The notes under the pieces were generated by a model. The model made no database searches. It had not been told where the DNA came from and worked only from the letters and a program-made list of their open reading frames with translations. From positions 1 to 36,613 of the forward strand of contig JAIULZ010000028.1 of the NCBI GenBank assembly GCA_022565805.1: 36,613 nucleotides of DNA, given 5' to 3'. Source of the stretch: Balneolales bacterium (GTDB lineage: Bacteria; Bacteroidota; Rhodothermia; Balneolales; Cyclonatronaceae). Of the stretch, positions 18,015 through 25,253 are shown one piece after another (position 1 is the first letter of the stretch; each line of letters opens with the position of its first letter). Made by a program: the position numbers and the translations under genes.

Positions 18015-18701
18015 ATGAACGAATGGATTTTTTTCGGTGATACGGCTCCTCTGCCTACCGATATTCCAACACTTATTTTAGGTTTGCTGCTTGCATTTAT
18101 ATGCGGGCAGCTTATATCCTGGGTGTATATGTTTACGCACTCGGGTTTGTCTTACTCCAAAAACTTTGTTAATTCGCTTATTATCCTGCCAATAACGGTT
18201 GCTACGGTAATGACCGTGTTAGACAATAATCTTGTAACGGCTTTTAGTTTACTTGCCGTATTTGCAATTGTGCGATTTAGAAATATTGTAAGAGACACGC
18301 TCGATGCCATTTATATTCTTAGTCTCATCGTAATTGGCATGGCATGCGGTACTCAAAAGTTTACAACAGCACTTATCGCAACCCTTATAATGGGCAGTAT
18401 TTTACTCTATCTTTGGTTTACTTCTTTTGGAAGCAGACAGCGCTATGATATGATCCTTAATATTACCTACAGGGCCAGCAGGGCGAAAGCGGGCGAGCTG
18501 CTTCAGCTACTAAACAGGCATGCTTTACGATTAACTTTAGTAAGCGAAAGAATGAATTCCAGTTCCGAAATGACCGATGCATCCTACCGGATTTTATTGC
18601 GAGACCCAAACCGATCTGATTTGATGATTAAAGAAATCAATGAGTTCGAAGGTGTTGACAGGGTAAGCGGAATGAAGGCTCAGGACGAATCGGAGGTATA
18701 A
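18015..18701 (+). CDS. DUF4956 integral membrane protein
   Basis: A 228-residue protein of the DUF4956 family, which is repeatedly found beside VTC-domain genes in bacteria. The first ~135 residues form about four membrane segments (near 22-42, 54-74, 76-98 and 104-132 by hydrophobicity), with the conserved FAIVRFRNIVRDTLDAIYI between them. The C-terminal ~90 residues are soluble and look like a small alpha/beta domain (NITYRASRAKAGELLQLL ... ISYR-type strands). Function is unknown; context suggests that it anchors the VTC polymerase at the membrane or forms part of a path for its product. It overlaps in spacing with the next gene: stop TAA at 18699-18701, next ATG at 18704. Confidence 0.88.
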   Translation: MNEWIFFGDTAPLPTDIPTLILGLLLAFICGQLISWVYMFTHSGLSYSKNFVNSLIILPITVATVMTVLDNNLVTAFSLLAVFAIVRFRNIVRDTLDAIYILSLIVIGMACGTQKFTTALIATLIMGSILLYLWFTSFGSRQRYDMILNITYRASRAKAGELLQLLNRHALRLTLVSERMNSSSEMTDASYRILLRDPNRSDLMIKEINEFEGVDRVSGMKAQDESEV

Positions 18702-18703
18702 AA

Positions 18704-19810
18704 ATGGCTTCAGACTTTAATGGAAAAAAATACGAGCCGGTTCCTATTCCCGCATCCACAAAATGGCGCGAATTCAGAATTCGAATTATTCCGATACTCA
18801 TTTTTCTTGCGGCTGTACTAATCATTTTTTTCCTCTGGGAAAGAAGAGTGCAGAGCCCCGACTTTATTGGTTATGTTTATGCTCCGCAATATGTTATAAC
18901 CGCACAGGCCGATGGCATTATTAGCGAAATTTACGTGCAGGATTTTGATAAAGTTGAGCATGGAAGCCCGGTCGCGCAGATTAAGCGTGGATTAGCAGAA
19001 GAGTTAGAGGCCAGACTGGCTTTAATCAACTCGGAAATTAATCACATTTTGACAAGCGGATACCCGGCAGAATCGGCTGTTCGTGCCTATGTAGATTTGT
19101 TAGGGTTAAAAACAGATGCGGCAGAAATGAGGGCCGAAAGAGCAGAGCTTAGGGAGCAAATTCTTTTCCTGGAAGCCAATTTCCGCAGACAAGAGCAGCT
19201 GTTTGCCTCAGGATTTTCTGAGCAGGTCGCTTTTGAGCTTGCAGAAGCAGAAATGAAGGCTGCCAAAGCCCGCATGGAAGAGCTTAATGCAGAAATAATT
19301 GAATTGGAAAAAAGCATAAGCACGGCTATGGAAATGGCCGACTTAAACAGTAGTAGCCGCGCAGATATGATAGAAAGCGCTGTTTCTGTACAGCGGGTTC
19401 TTGTTCAACTTACCGAAAAAGAATTTGGCTCTTATCAACTTAATAGCAGTGGTTCTGGTATTGTTCAGTTTATGAAACGATCTCCCGGTGAATTTGTAAG
19501 CAGAGGAGATACCATTGCTGTAGTGCAATCGCCCAGACCGGAATCAATAATTGGCATGATTCGGCAGCCTCTGTCTATTAGCCCCGAACCGGGAATGATG
19601 GTTGAGATTCGAAGCCGGAAAATTCAAAGAAACCGGTATACAGCACAGATTAGTAACGTTGGGGGGCAGTTTCGACCAATAGATCAAGCTATGCAACGCC
19701 CCGGCTTATCGTTCGAAAGTGGCTTGCCGGTGCGTATCGAGTTAAGTAGAGAAACTGATTTTGATTTTATTCCTGGAGAATTTGTGGATCTAATCCTGAT
19801 GCGTAATTAG
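18704..19810 (+). CDS. HlyD/membrane-fusion-like adaptor protein
   Basis: A 368-residue protein with one N-terminal membrane anchor (about residues 30-48) after a basic cytoplasmic tail, then a biotinyl-lipoyl-like half (YVITAQADGIISEIYVQDFD), a long alpha-helical hairpin rich in Glu, Ala and Arg (about 95-215), the returning lipoyl-like half (SGIVQFMKRSPGEFVSRGD) and a beta-barrel end (PGMMVEIRSRKI). This is the layout of membrane-fusion proteins of the HlyD/EmrA class, which sit in the periplasm and link an inner-membrane pump to outer-membrane exits. No pump or TolC gene is next to it. GGAGGT at 18692-18697 provides a good ribosome site, overlapping the end of the DUF4956 gene, so translation is probably coupled. 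Pairing with VTC and DUF4956 is the unusual point. Confidence 0.85.
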   Translation: MASDFNGKKYEPVPIPASTKWREFRIRIIPILIFLAAVLIIFFLWERRVQSPDFIGYVYAPQYVITAQADGIISEIYVQDFDKVEHGSPVAQIKRGLAEELEARLALINSEINHILTSGYPAESAVRAYVDLLGLKTDAAEMRAERAELREQILFLEANFRRQEQLFASGFSEQVAFELAEAEMKAAKARMEELNAEIIELEKSISTAMEMADLNSSSRADMIESAVSVQRVLVQLTEKEFGSYQLNSSGSGIVQFMKRSPGEFVSRGDTIAVVQSPRPESIIGMIRQPLSISPEPGMMVEIRSRKIQRNRYTAQISNVGGQFRPIDQAMQRPGLSFESGLPVRIELSRETDFDFIPGEFVDLILMRN

Positions 19811-19830
19811 TTTTCTCTTAATTTATCTTT

Positions 19831-19849
19831 GGTTTTTCAAAGCCTTCTA
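19831..19849 (+). repeat. Dispersed repeat core, copy A
   Basis: GGTTTTTCAAAGCCTTCTA, identical over 19 bases to the minus strand of the copy at 25854-25872 and over 16 bases to the copy at 20135-20150. It lies 20 bases behind the HlyD-like gene. Confidence 0.75.
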
Positions 19850-20010
19850 ATAATATATCTTGAAGAAACAGCGTAATCTAAGAAAGGTCATGTATTATAA
19901 TGGACTTCTGCATTGTAAGGACTTTTGCAATACTTCCTTGTTTTGTATTGTATCGTAAAGAACATCTCGGACTGCACCGAACGTGATTTTTTTTAAATGG
20001 GTTTGTTCAA

Positions 20011-20064
20011 AGAAGGCATTGCAAAACCACTGTTTTGCCCGTCTTCTTCCTGGGAGTAAAAGTA
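20011..20064 (-). repeat. Dispersed palindromic repeat, long copy F
   Basis: About 54 bases that match 36561-36613 with only a handful of changes. The unit is an imperfect palindrome: outer arms AGAAGGC and CGTCTTCTT, inner arms GCAAAA and TTTTGC around CCACTG. On the minus strand it contains GGTTTTGCAATGCCTTCT, two changes away from the core of copies A and C. Confidence 0.8.
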
Positions 20065-20128
20065 TAATCCTCGAATAGATAATCTGTACTACCATTGTAT
20101 TTTGCTCCGGAGTCGAATACTATTAAAT

Positions 20129-20150
20129 AGAAGTTTTTTCAAAGCCTTCT
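20129..20150 (+). repeat. Dispersed repeat core, copy B
   Basis: AGAAGTTTTTTCAAAGCCTTCT forms a hairpin through AGAAG and CTTCT, and shares TTTTTCAAAGCCTTCT with copies A and C. With copy A it forms a direct repeat that encloses copy F and about 300 bases. Confidence 0.7.
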
Positions 20151-20325
20151 CTTAAAAATGACCAATCCATTTAGGATTGAATGTCGTAGTGCTTTTTAAA
20201 GACTATAGTTAGAAAACTTATATAACTCTTTCATTTCTATAATTTATGTAAGAGAGGGTATTGAAAACTATCTATGATGTCTCACTTTTACTTAATTTAG
20301 TTATTTACCTAAAAAATAATTCTGC

Positions 20326-21168
20326 GTGAAATCCGGCAAATATTACAATGAAGTAGCTTCTTATTATGACGATGATGCTAAAGATTTTGAACAGCGCTAC
20401 GAGCAAAATCCCATCTTACAAATCATACGAGAATCTTTTAGACGTGTAACTGAAAAGTTTCCGTTTAATACGGCTTTAGAAATTGGTTGTGGCCCCGGAT
20501 TTGATGTAGAGTATTTTGCTGATAGATACCCTTCCAGAAAGTTCTTTGCTATCGATGTTTCACCCGGTATGATCGAACTCACCAGAAAAAGGTGTGAGCG
20601 AGCAAATCTTAATAACGTGCAGCTCGGTGTTGGGTCGGTAGAAGACATCACGAGTGTTTTTCCGGATCAAAAATTTGATCTTATATATGTTTACTTTGGT
20701 GGATTAAATACGGTTTTTAATCTCGAAGAGGCTGTAAAGCACCTCGAGCAAGTTTGCACAGAAGATGCCCGGTTGGTTGTTACATTTGTGAACCGATACT
20801 ATATTACCGAGATACCGCTATGGCTAGCTAACGGCCGATTCGACAAAGCATTCGAACGTATTACGAATAAGTGGAGAGGATATTCTGATCATCGTAAAAT
20901 TCCGAGTCGCCCGTATAGCTATGGAGATATCAAAAAAGCGTTTAATCCGGTATTTCATATTGGCTATAAAAGAGGCTACAGTATTTTTTATCCCGCATGG
21001 TACCGGTCACATCTGCTCAAGAAGCTCGGGAATAAAGCAGGTACTTTTTGGAAACTAGATAAGTTTTTGTCAAAAACACCATTGTGGAATAGCGGTGAGT
21101 ACAGCTTATATGAAATGTGGCGGAAAAAGAAAGATTTGGTTAAAGCCAGGAGAGAATATGACCGTTAA
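20326..21168 (+). CDS. Class I SAM-dependent methyltransferase
   Basis: A 280-residue methyltransferase with a Rossmann-like fold. Motif I is ALEIGCGPGFD (about 50-60), followed by an acidic end of strand 2 (FFAIDVSPGMIELTRKR) and FDLIYVYFGGLNTV for motif IV. The C-terminal 120 residues are basic and aromatic-rich (SIFYPAWYRSHLLKKLG), which fits work close to a membrane or on a lipid-linked substrate. The acceptor cannot be told. The start is a GTG at 20326; no nearby ATG would keep the N-terminal helix YYNEVASYYDDDA typical of this type. It precedes a convergent epimerase gene (27 bases between ends) and shares its neighbourhood with a kinase-like protein and a glycosyltransferase, so a glycan or glycolipid substrate is a reasonable guess. 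Confidence 0.88.
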   Translation: MKSGKYYNEVASYYDDDAKDFEQRYEQNPILQIIRESFRRVTEKFPFNTALEIGCGPGFDVEYFADRYPSRKFFAIDVSPGMIELTRKRCERANLNNVQLGVGSVEDITSVFPDQKFDLIYVYFGGLNTVFNLEEAVKHLEQVCTEDARLVVTFVNRYYITEIPLWLANGRFDKAFERITNKWRGYSDHRKIPSRPYSYGDIKKAFNPVFHIGYKRGYSIFYPAWYRSHLLKKLGNKAGTFWKLDKFLSKTPLWNSGEYSLYEMWRKKKDLVKARREYDR

Positions 21169-21195
21169 GCTCTTATAGGATAGATATAAATTTAT

Positions 21196-22119
21196 TTATC
21201 TCTTTTTCAGTTTGGCTACAGCATCTGAGATTATACTATTGAGGGAGTCATAATTTAGTGAATAGCTTTGTATAAGCTTTTGATTAGATTGTAAGTTTAC
21301 CGAAAACGTGAGCGCCTCGTGCACTGTTTTGCCATATTTGCTTCGAATTTGTGCGGATGTTATCTCCCGAAACGAACAGTCCAATATCTTTGCAGCTTCA
21401 TCAATAAAATCTTGATATTGTACCGGCTCGATTCCGCACAGGTTATAAATCCCGCTTTGCGTATTTCCCGATGCAATTTCCGAAATTTGCCCCGCACAGT
21501 CTTTGGTATGTATAAGGCTCATCCACGGGTTTGTATCCTTTATTCGCATTATTGTACCCGAAGAACGGGCTTCCTTGTAATAAAACTGTTCGAACCATGA
21601 GCCATCCCCGCAAACCCAGGGCGCGCGAGCTACCGACACCCGAGGTTTATGATTTCCCTTAAGATGATTCAAAAATGGATATTCGGCTTTCACGTAATCT
21701 CTCTGGAAAGCTGTTGGGTTAAGCGATGATTCTTCATCAATCGGTAAATCTCCGCAGTCGCCATAAACAAGGGTTCCCGAAACAAACACTATATGCGGCG
21801 GTCGCTCAAGTTTGGTGAGCCATTTGAGCATACGCTCCGAAGCTTTCTTGCCTTGTAAACCCGCATACCACCGGCTGATTTTATGTCTGCCAGGGATACG
21901 AGCAAGGTGAATAATCACGTCAGGCAAATCCGATTCAAGCTTTTTCCAGTCATAATTCCGGATGTCCCCGATTATATGCTCTGCGCCCGTAATGCTTATA
22001 TTACTCCGCGACATTACGCGTATCTTACCAAACCGATCGTCTGCGACTAGCATCTCAACTAAAGTTTTGCCGATAAAACCCGTACCTCCTAAAACAAGAA
22101 CCTGTTTTCTGGATATCAT
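21196..22119 (-). CDS. NAD-dependent epimerase/dehydratase-like protein, atypical active site
   Basis: A 307-residue extended short-chain dehydrogenase (nucleotide-sugar epimerase type). The NAD-binding GGTGFIG is at residues 11-17, followed by GDIRNYDW, VIIHLARIPG and VFVSGTLVYGD (111-121) with the usual Ser/Thr. Where the catalytic YxxxK should stand, after ESSLNPT, the text reads FQRDY (138-142): Phe in place of Tyr and Tyr in place of Lys. The frame is otherwise clean, and the second half (PWVCGDGSWFEQFYYKEA, MSLIHTKDCA, GIYNLCG) is normal. It may therefore bind NAD and a nucleotide sugar without classic catalysis, or use a shifted base. It sits between the methyltransferase gene (convergent) and the kinase-like gene (divergent, only 17 bases between the two start codons). 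Confidence 0.88.
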   Translation of the reverse strand: MISRKQVLVLGGTGFIGKTLVEMLVADDRFGKIRVMSRSNISITGAEHIIGDIRNYDWKKLESDLPDVIIHLARIPGRHKISRWYAGLQGKKASERMLKWLTKLERPPHIVFVSGTLVYGDCGDLPIDEESSLNPTAFQRDYVKAEYPFLNHLKGNHKPRVSVARAPWVCGDGSWFEQFYYKEARSSGTIMRIKDTNPWMSLIHTKDCAGQISEIASGNTQSGIYNLCGIEPVQYQDFIDEAAKILDCSFREITSAQIRSKYGKTVHEALTFSVNLQSNQKLIQSYSLNYDSLNSIISDAVAKLKKR

Positions 22120-22136
22120 TTTGATTTATTGATTGT

Positions 22137-22862
22137 ATGAGTGAAAAAAAAGCAAGAACGACTAATAAACATTCTTTTTTTTATAAATCGTTTGGCAAGA
22201 ATGAAGAAGCAAGAGATCTGGCCTATACTCGCTGCATGCTTTTTCATAAACAAAGCAAGAAAACAAAGTATGCTGGCTGGGAAGTGAGAACCCTGGACTG
22301 TAAAAAAGTAGGAGATGCCGATAATTTTCAGCTGCAGTTTCAGTTTCTGGAAGGCAGTGAGTTAGCACATATAGATGATGAGGATCTGTTTTATAAGATT
22401 GCGGATGCTGTAATTAATTGGTATGCAAACGCTTTGGAAAGCATGATTCATAAAGAAAACGGGTTTGTGCACGGCGATTTACATGTGTCCAATATAATGG
22501 CAGATACGACTGGGAAACGCATCACCCTAATAGATCCTGTAGTAAAAGAAGCCTCGCCGGAAACCATTTGGCAGGATATTTATCTGTTTTTGGTGAGTGC
22601 ACACTTCCTGAAAAGTCAGAAAACATCACAGCTCGATGCGCTAAGTTTTATGATTGACCAGCAGCTGATCTCCAAATTCAACGGGCTGGAAAACATTACT
22701 CTCGCCGGAACACAGGCCGGGGTAATGATTCGGTACTTCTTGCGGGACCGGAAAAATAAAAGCATATTTACCGCACTAAAAGCTTGCTACTACACCTCAA
22801 AATCGTACTGGAAACTGCGTAAAATACTGCTGCTCCGAACCTCAAGTGTAGCTGATAAATAG
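22137..22862 (+). CDS. Protein-kinase-fold protein (lipopolysaccharide-kinase/RIO-like)
   Basis: A 241-residue protein whose middle has the phosphotransferase loop of the protein-kinase-like superfamily: HGDLHVSNI with Asp114 and Asn119, then LIDPV with Asp133 as the metal ligand. FFYKSF offers Lys17 as the ATP-contacting lysine and EEARDLAY the helix-C Glu. Only 16 residues precede that lysine, so the glycine-rich loop strand is missing; an in-frame stop at 22122-22124 rules out a longer start. The fold is shared by KdkA/InaA/WaaP heptose kinases, RIO and aminoglycoside kinases; the glycan neighbours favour a role in surface glycolipid phosphorylation, but this is inferred. It is transcribed away from the epimerase gene and converges on the glycosyltransferase gene (55 bases between ends). 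Confidence 0.72.
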   Translation: MSEKKARTTNKHSFFYKSFGKNEEARDLAYTRCMLFHKQSKKTKYAGWEVRTLDCKKVGDADNFQLQFQFLEGSELAHIDDEDLFYKIADAVINWYANALESMIHKENGFVHGDLHVSNIMADTTGKRITLIDPVVKEASPETIWQDIYLFLVSAHFLKSQKTSQLDALSFMIDQQLISKFNGLENITLAGTQAGVMIRYFLRDRKNKSIFTALKACYYTSKSYWKLRKILLLRTSSVADK

Positions 22863-22917
22863 GTTTAGTGGCTGCGGATGGAGATTTAGGCAATTCATTA
22901 AATTTAATTTATCAGCT

Positions 22918-24924
22918 TCAATTCTCAACTTTGTTTGGCCGTTGTTGCTTCTTTGCATAATCGTGGAAAATCGTAAGTTTGCGCAGTGTTTTGTTAAAAA
23001 GCTGTGATACGCGCGGCCGGTGGTCTTTTGTGTGCAGCTTAATTAGCCCGGCATCCCAAAGCAGACCTTCTTCTCCGCTTTTTAAGCCTTTTTTTGTCCA
23101 TAAGCTATTGAAAATAAATAGCAGGGTGATGTTGAGATATTTTGCAAACAAACCGGTATGCTTTAATTTAACGGAGCTTTGTTCAGGTGCTGATTCCGGT
23201 AAGTTCGGGAAGAATTCTCGTATCCAGGTGTTTTGGTTTCTGAAATGAGGAGTTCCTGTTTTTATGAAAACCTTTCTCAGAAACAGGATTTGAAAGGCGG
23301 TGTAGTAATCCCGCTGCCAAAAAACTTCCTGCCTGCTTTCATCAATCAGGTAGTTTGAGCATAGTGTATTTTTTTTGCCGCTAAGCAGTGCAAGCAGGCG
23401 TATTGAAATAAGACTTAGCCAAACATAGTTTTTTTTAGAAATAACGAGTAAATCCAAATCCGGCCGGGAAAGCGACGAGTTTTGATGCGAGGTGCCCCCC
23501 GAAAAGTAAACCGCCCGAATCCATGGTATAAAACCCAGTATTTTTAGCAATTTTCTGTGTTCCCGCCTGAACCTTGCTTCATTCCATGCGTCCGCATTTC
23601 TTTTGCCTGCTATTGTGCTCAGTATCAGTTTTGTGTTTTTGTTTTCTAATGCGAATTCTTTGCTATAGGTACTAAGCAATAGCATGAGCGAGTTTCTGAG
23701 CTCATTATCAGTTGCGGGGTAGGGGTGGCACAGACGGAGCTTGCTCTTCGAAATAGAGGCCCCAAAAACGGAGGCATAGGAAACACTTGAAGCAATTGCA
23801 AACGTGTTGTTAAGTAGTTTCTTATCATACAGAGCATTGTTCTTGGGCATATAAAAAGATGTTCCACCCTTTAAATAGCTGCATATCTGTGGTAGCATTT
23901 TTCCCGGTGAGTTTTCCTCCCACTTCTTTTTTTGTATGCGCAGACTTTCTCTGTAATGAGGAGATTCGGGCTCCGATAGCTGCTTAAGCCCATCAATTAT
24001 ACTTTGGTTTGAATGTGCACTGGCTGTAATGGCACAGTTACCGGCAATTTCCTTAAGAGCTGGATCTTCTGAAATGAGTACCTTTTTTCCGGCATTCAGG
24101 GCATCCATTACAGGAAGACCAAAACCTTCTTTATGGCTTACAAGAACAAGCCCCGAGCAAAACATGAGTAAGTCCCCAAGCTCTTGCTGGCTCACAAAAC
24201 CTTTGTATTCGCAATTTGGCGTGCGTTGAATTTCTTCTGAAATGCTTTTTTTCCATGTTTCGGATCCATGTAGTTTACCGGCTAAAACCAAGCTTATATT
24301 AGGATTCAAAAAGTTGAAATCCCGGAACGCCTTAAGTAAAGAAAGTATATTTTTTTTAGGCTCGATATTTCCAACATAAAGCAAATACGGCTGACGCGTA
24401 ACAGGAATCGGATTTTCGAACTGCATGGGAGTATCCGGATTGTGTACTATAATACGTCCAGAATCGGCTCCTAAGTAATGGATGATATCATTTTTCGACG
24501 CCTCGCTTACCGTTAAAATAACTCTTGCGTTCTCTACAGAGTGTCGTATTCGTCTGCTGTACCAGGCGACCATTTTACGGCTGTAAAATTGCGGATGCGT
24601 AAGAAAAGATACATCATGTATAGTTACTGCAGAGGGAATGGGCCATGCGAGCGGCATAAAATAATTCGGGAAAATGCTGGCGTCGGCAGCAATTCCTGTC
24701 TGATTACCGGCGAGTGTCCAGTTTAGAAATAAGTGTCTGTTAGGGTGTTGTTTACTCAGGTGAAGATGCTTGGTAAACCGTTCTGTGTCTTGAGATAATA
24801 CAAACTCTGACGACTCCCTTATGGCATCTATCATCGCTAAAGTATACCTGCCAGTACCGCTAAATTGCCCAAAAAGCGTTGTGGGCTCAACGTAAATGGT
24901 TTTCATTCTCTGCATCGCGCTCAT
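22918..24924 (-). CDS. Glycosyltransferase family 4 fused to a nucleotidyltransferase-like domain
   Basis: A 668-residue two-domain protein. Residues ~7-350 are a GT-B glycosyltransferase of family 4: TLFGQFSGTGRYT, TIHDVSFLTHP (101-111), LLYVGNIEPKKNILSLLKAF (181-200), YKGFVSQQELGDLL and the donor site SHKEGFGLPVMDA. In that site the usual EX7E is E266-X7-D274, a conservative change. After a linker (~350-440), residues ~450-560 show the polymerase-beta nucleotidyltransferase pattern FSGG(476-477)-X11-DLDLLVI with Asp489 and Asp491, and a helical tail to 668. The fusion suggests one protein that transfers a sugar and a nucleotide or nucleotide-linked group, or a nucleotide-gated transferase. 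Three starts are possible (24924, 24915, 24906); the last gives MKTIYVEPTTLFG, which looks most natural. It faces the kinase-like gene. Confidence 0.85.
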   Translation of the reverse strand: MSAMQRMKTIYVEPTTLFGQFSGTGRYTLAMIDAIRESSEFVLSQDTERFTKHLHLSKQHPNRHLFLNWTLAGNQTGIAADASIFPNYFMPLAWPIPSAVTIHDVSFLTHPQFYSRKMVAWYSRRIRHSVENARVILTVSEASKNDIIHYLGADSGRIIVHNPDTPMQFENPIPVTRQPYLLYVGNIEPKKNILSLLKAFRDFNFLNPNISLVLAGKLHGSETWKKSISEEIQRTPNCEYKGFVSQQELGDLLMFCSGLVLVSHKEGFGLPVMDALNAGKKVLISEDPALKEIAGNCAITASAHSNQSIIDGLKQLSEPESPHYRESLRIQKKKWEENSPGKMLPQICSYLKGGTSFYMPKNNALYDKKLLNNTFAIASSVSYASVFGASISKSKLRLCHPYPATDNELRNSLMLLLSTYSKEFALENKNTKLILSTIAGKRNADAWNEARFRREHRKLLKILGFIPWIRAVYFSGGTSHQNSSLSRPDLDLLVISKKNYVWLSLISIRLLALLSGKKNTLCSNYLIDESRQEVFWQRDYYTAFQILFLRKVFIKTGTPHFRNQNTWIREFFPNLPESAPEQSSVKLKHTGLFAKYLNITLLFIFNSLWTKKGLKSGEEGLLWDAGLIKLHTKDHRPRVSQLFNKTLRKLTIFHDYAKKQQRPNKVEN

Positions 24925-25253
24925 AGATTAGATATTTTCAAAACCTAACAAACCCGTGCTTCACTGCATTCATCGAAATTGGAAAAATTAATGACCTTGG
25001 GTTGCGAATCTGGCAAGATGGACCGGAGAGCCGGGAAACGCAAAGGGTAATTATTTACCTAAATCAATCGTGTCGTTAGAATTGCACGACCTGCAACTTT
25101 ATTTGTATAGAAAAAAAACAGTATGACAATACGTTGTCACAGTCTATTCTTAAATTGTCGTGATTTCGATACAGGCTAATAAAAAATAATGAGTAATATA
25201 TACAGGTCTTACTTGCTTGAAAGTTCTTAATGTCTTAGAAAACAAGAAATAAC
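24925..25253. other. Divergent control region of GT and SLOG genes
   Basis: 329 bases between the glycosyltransferase start (minus) and the SLOG-like gene (plus). It holds an inverted pair GTCGT (25072-25076)/ACGAC (25086-25090) and the palindrome at 25124-25139. No gene is seen. Confidence 0.5.
25124..25139 (+). promoter_or_regulatory. Operator-like palindrome TGACAA-N4-TTGTCA
   Basis: TGACAATACGTTGTCA has perfect 6-base arms around TACG, 115 bases before the SLOG-like start. A further half-site-like TTGTCG follows at 25155. Size and symmetry fit a dimeric repressor; the regulator is unknown. Confidence 0.4.

Larger units (their letters stand above)
19811..20325. other. 515-base gap rich in short palindromic repeats
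   Basis: No gene accepted. The gap carries three members of the GGTTTTKCAAWGCCTTCT repeat family (19831, 20011 and 20129) plus a weaker relative around 19918-19941 (minus strand AGG..TATTGCAAAAGTCCTT). A minus-strand frame at 19895-20095 exists only because the repeat reads through as protein, and it is not taken as a gene. The promoter for the methyltransferase gene should lie in 20150-20325 but is not recognised. Confidence 0.45.

Noticed and set aside
20011-20064. Integron attC-like site
   Set aside because: The needed RYYYAAC/GTTRRRY core pair is missing and no cassette array or integrase is seen.
19895-20095. 66-codon minus-strand frame containing GRRRAKQWFCNAF
   Set aside because: The protein text is the translation of the palindromic repeat; copy E reads similarly but in a different context that stops at once. 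It is a by-product of the repeat.
20301-25063. 13-base direct repeat TTATTTACCTAAA at 20301-20313 and 25051-25063 flanking the glycan-type genes, suggesting an inserted island
   Set aside because: In AT-rich DNA of this length several 13-base matches are expected by chance, and no integrase, tRNA target or composition change supports an island.
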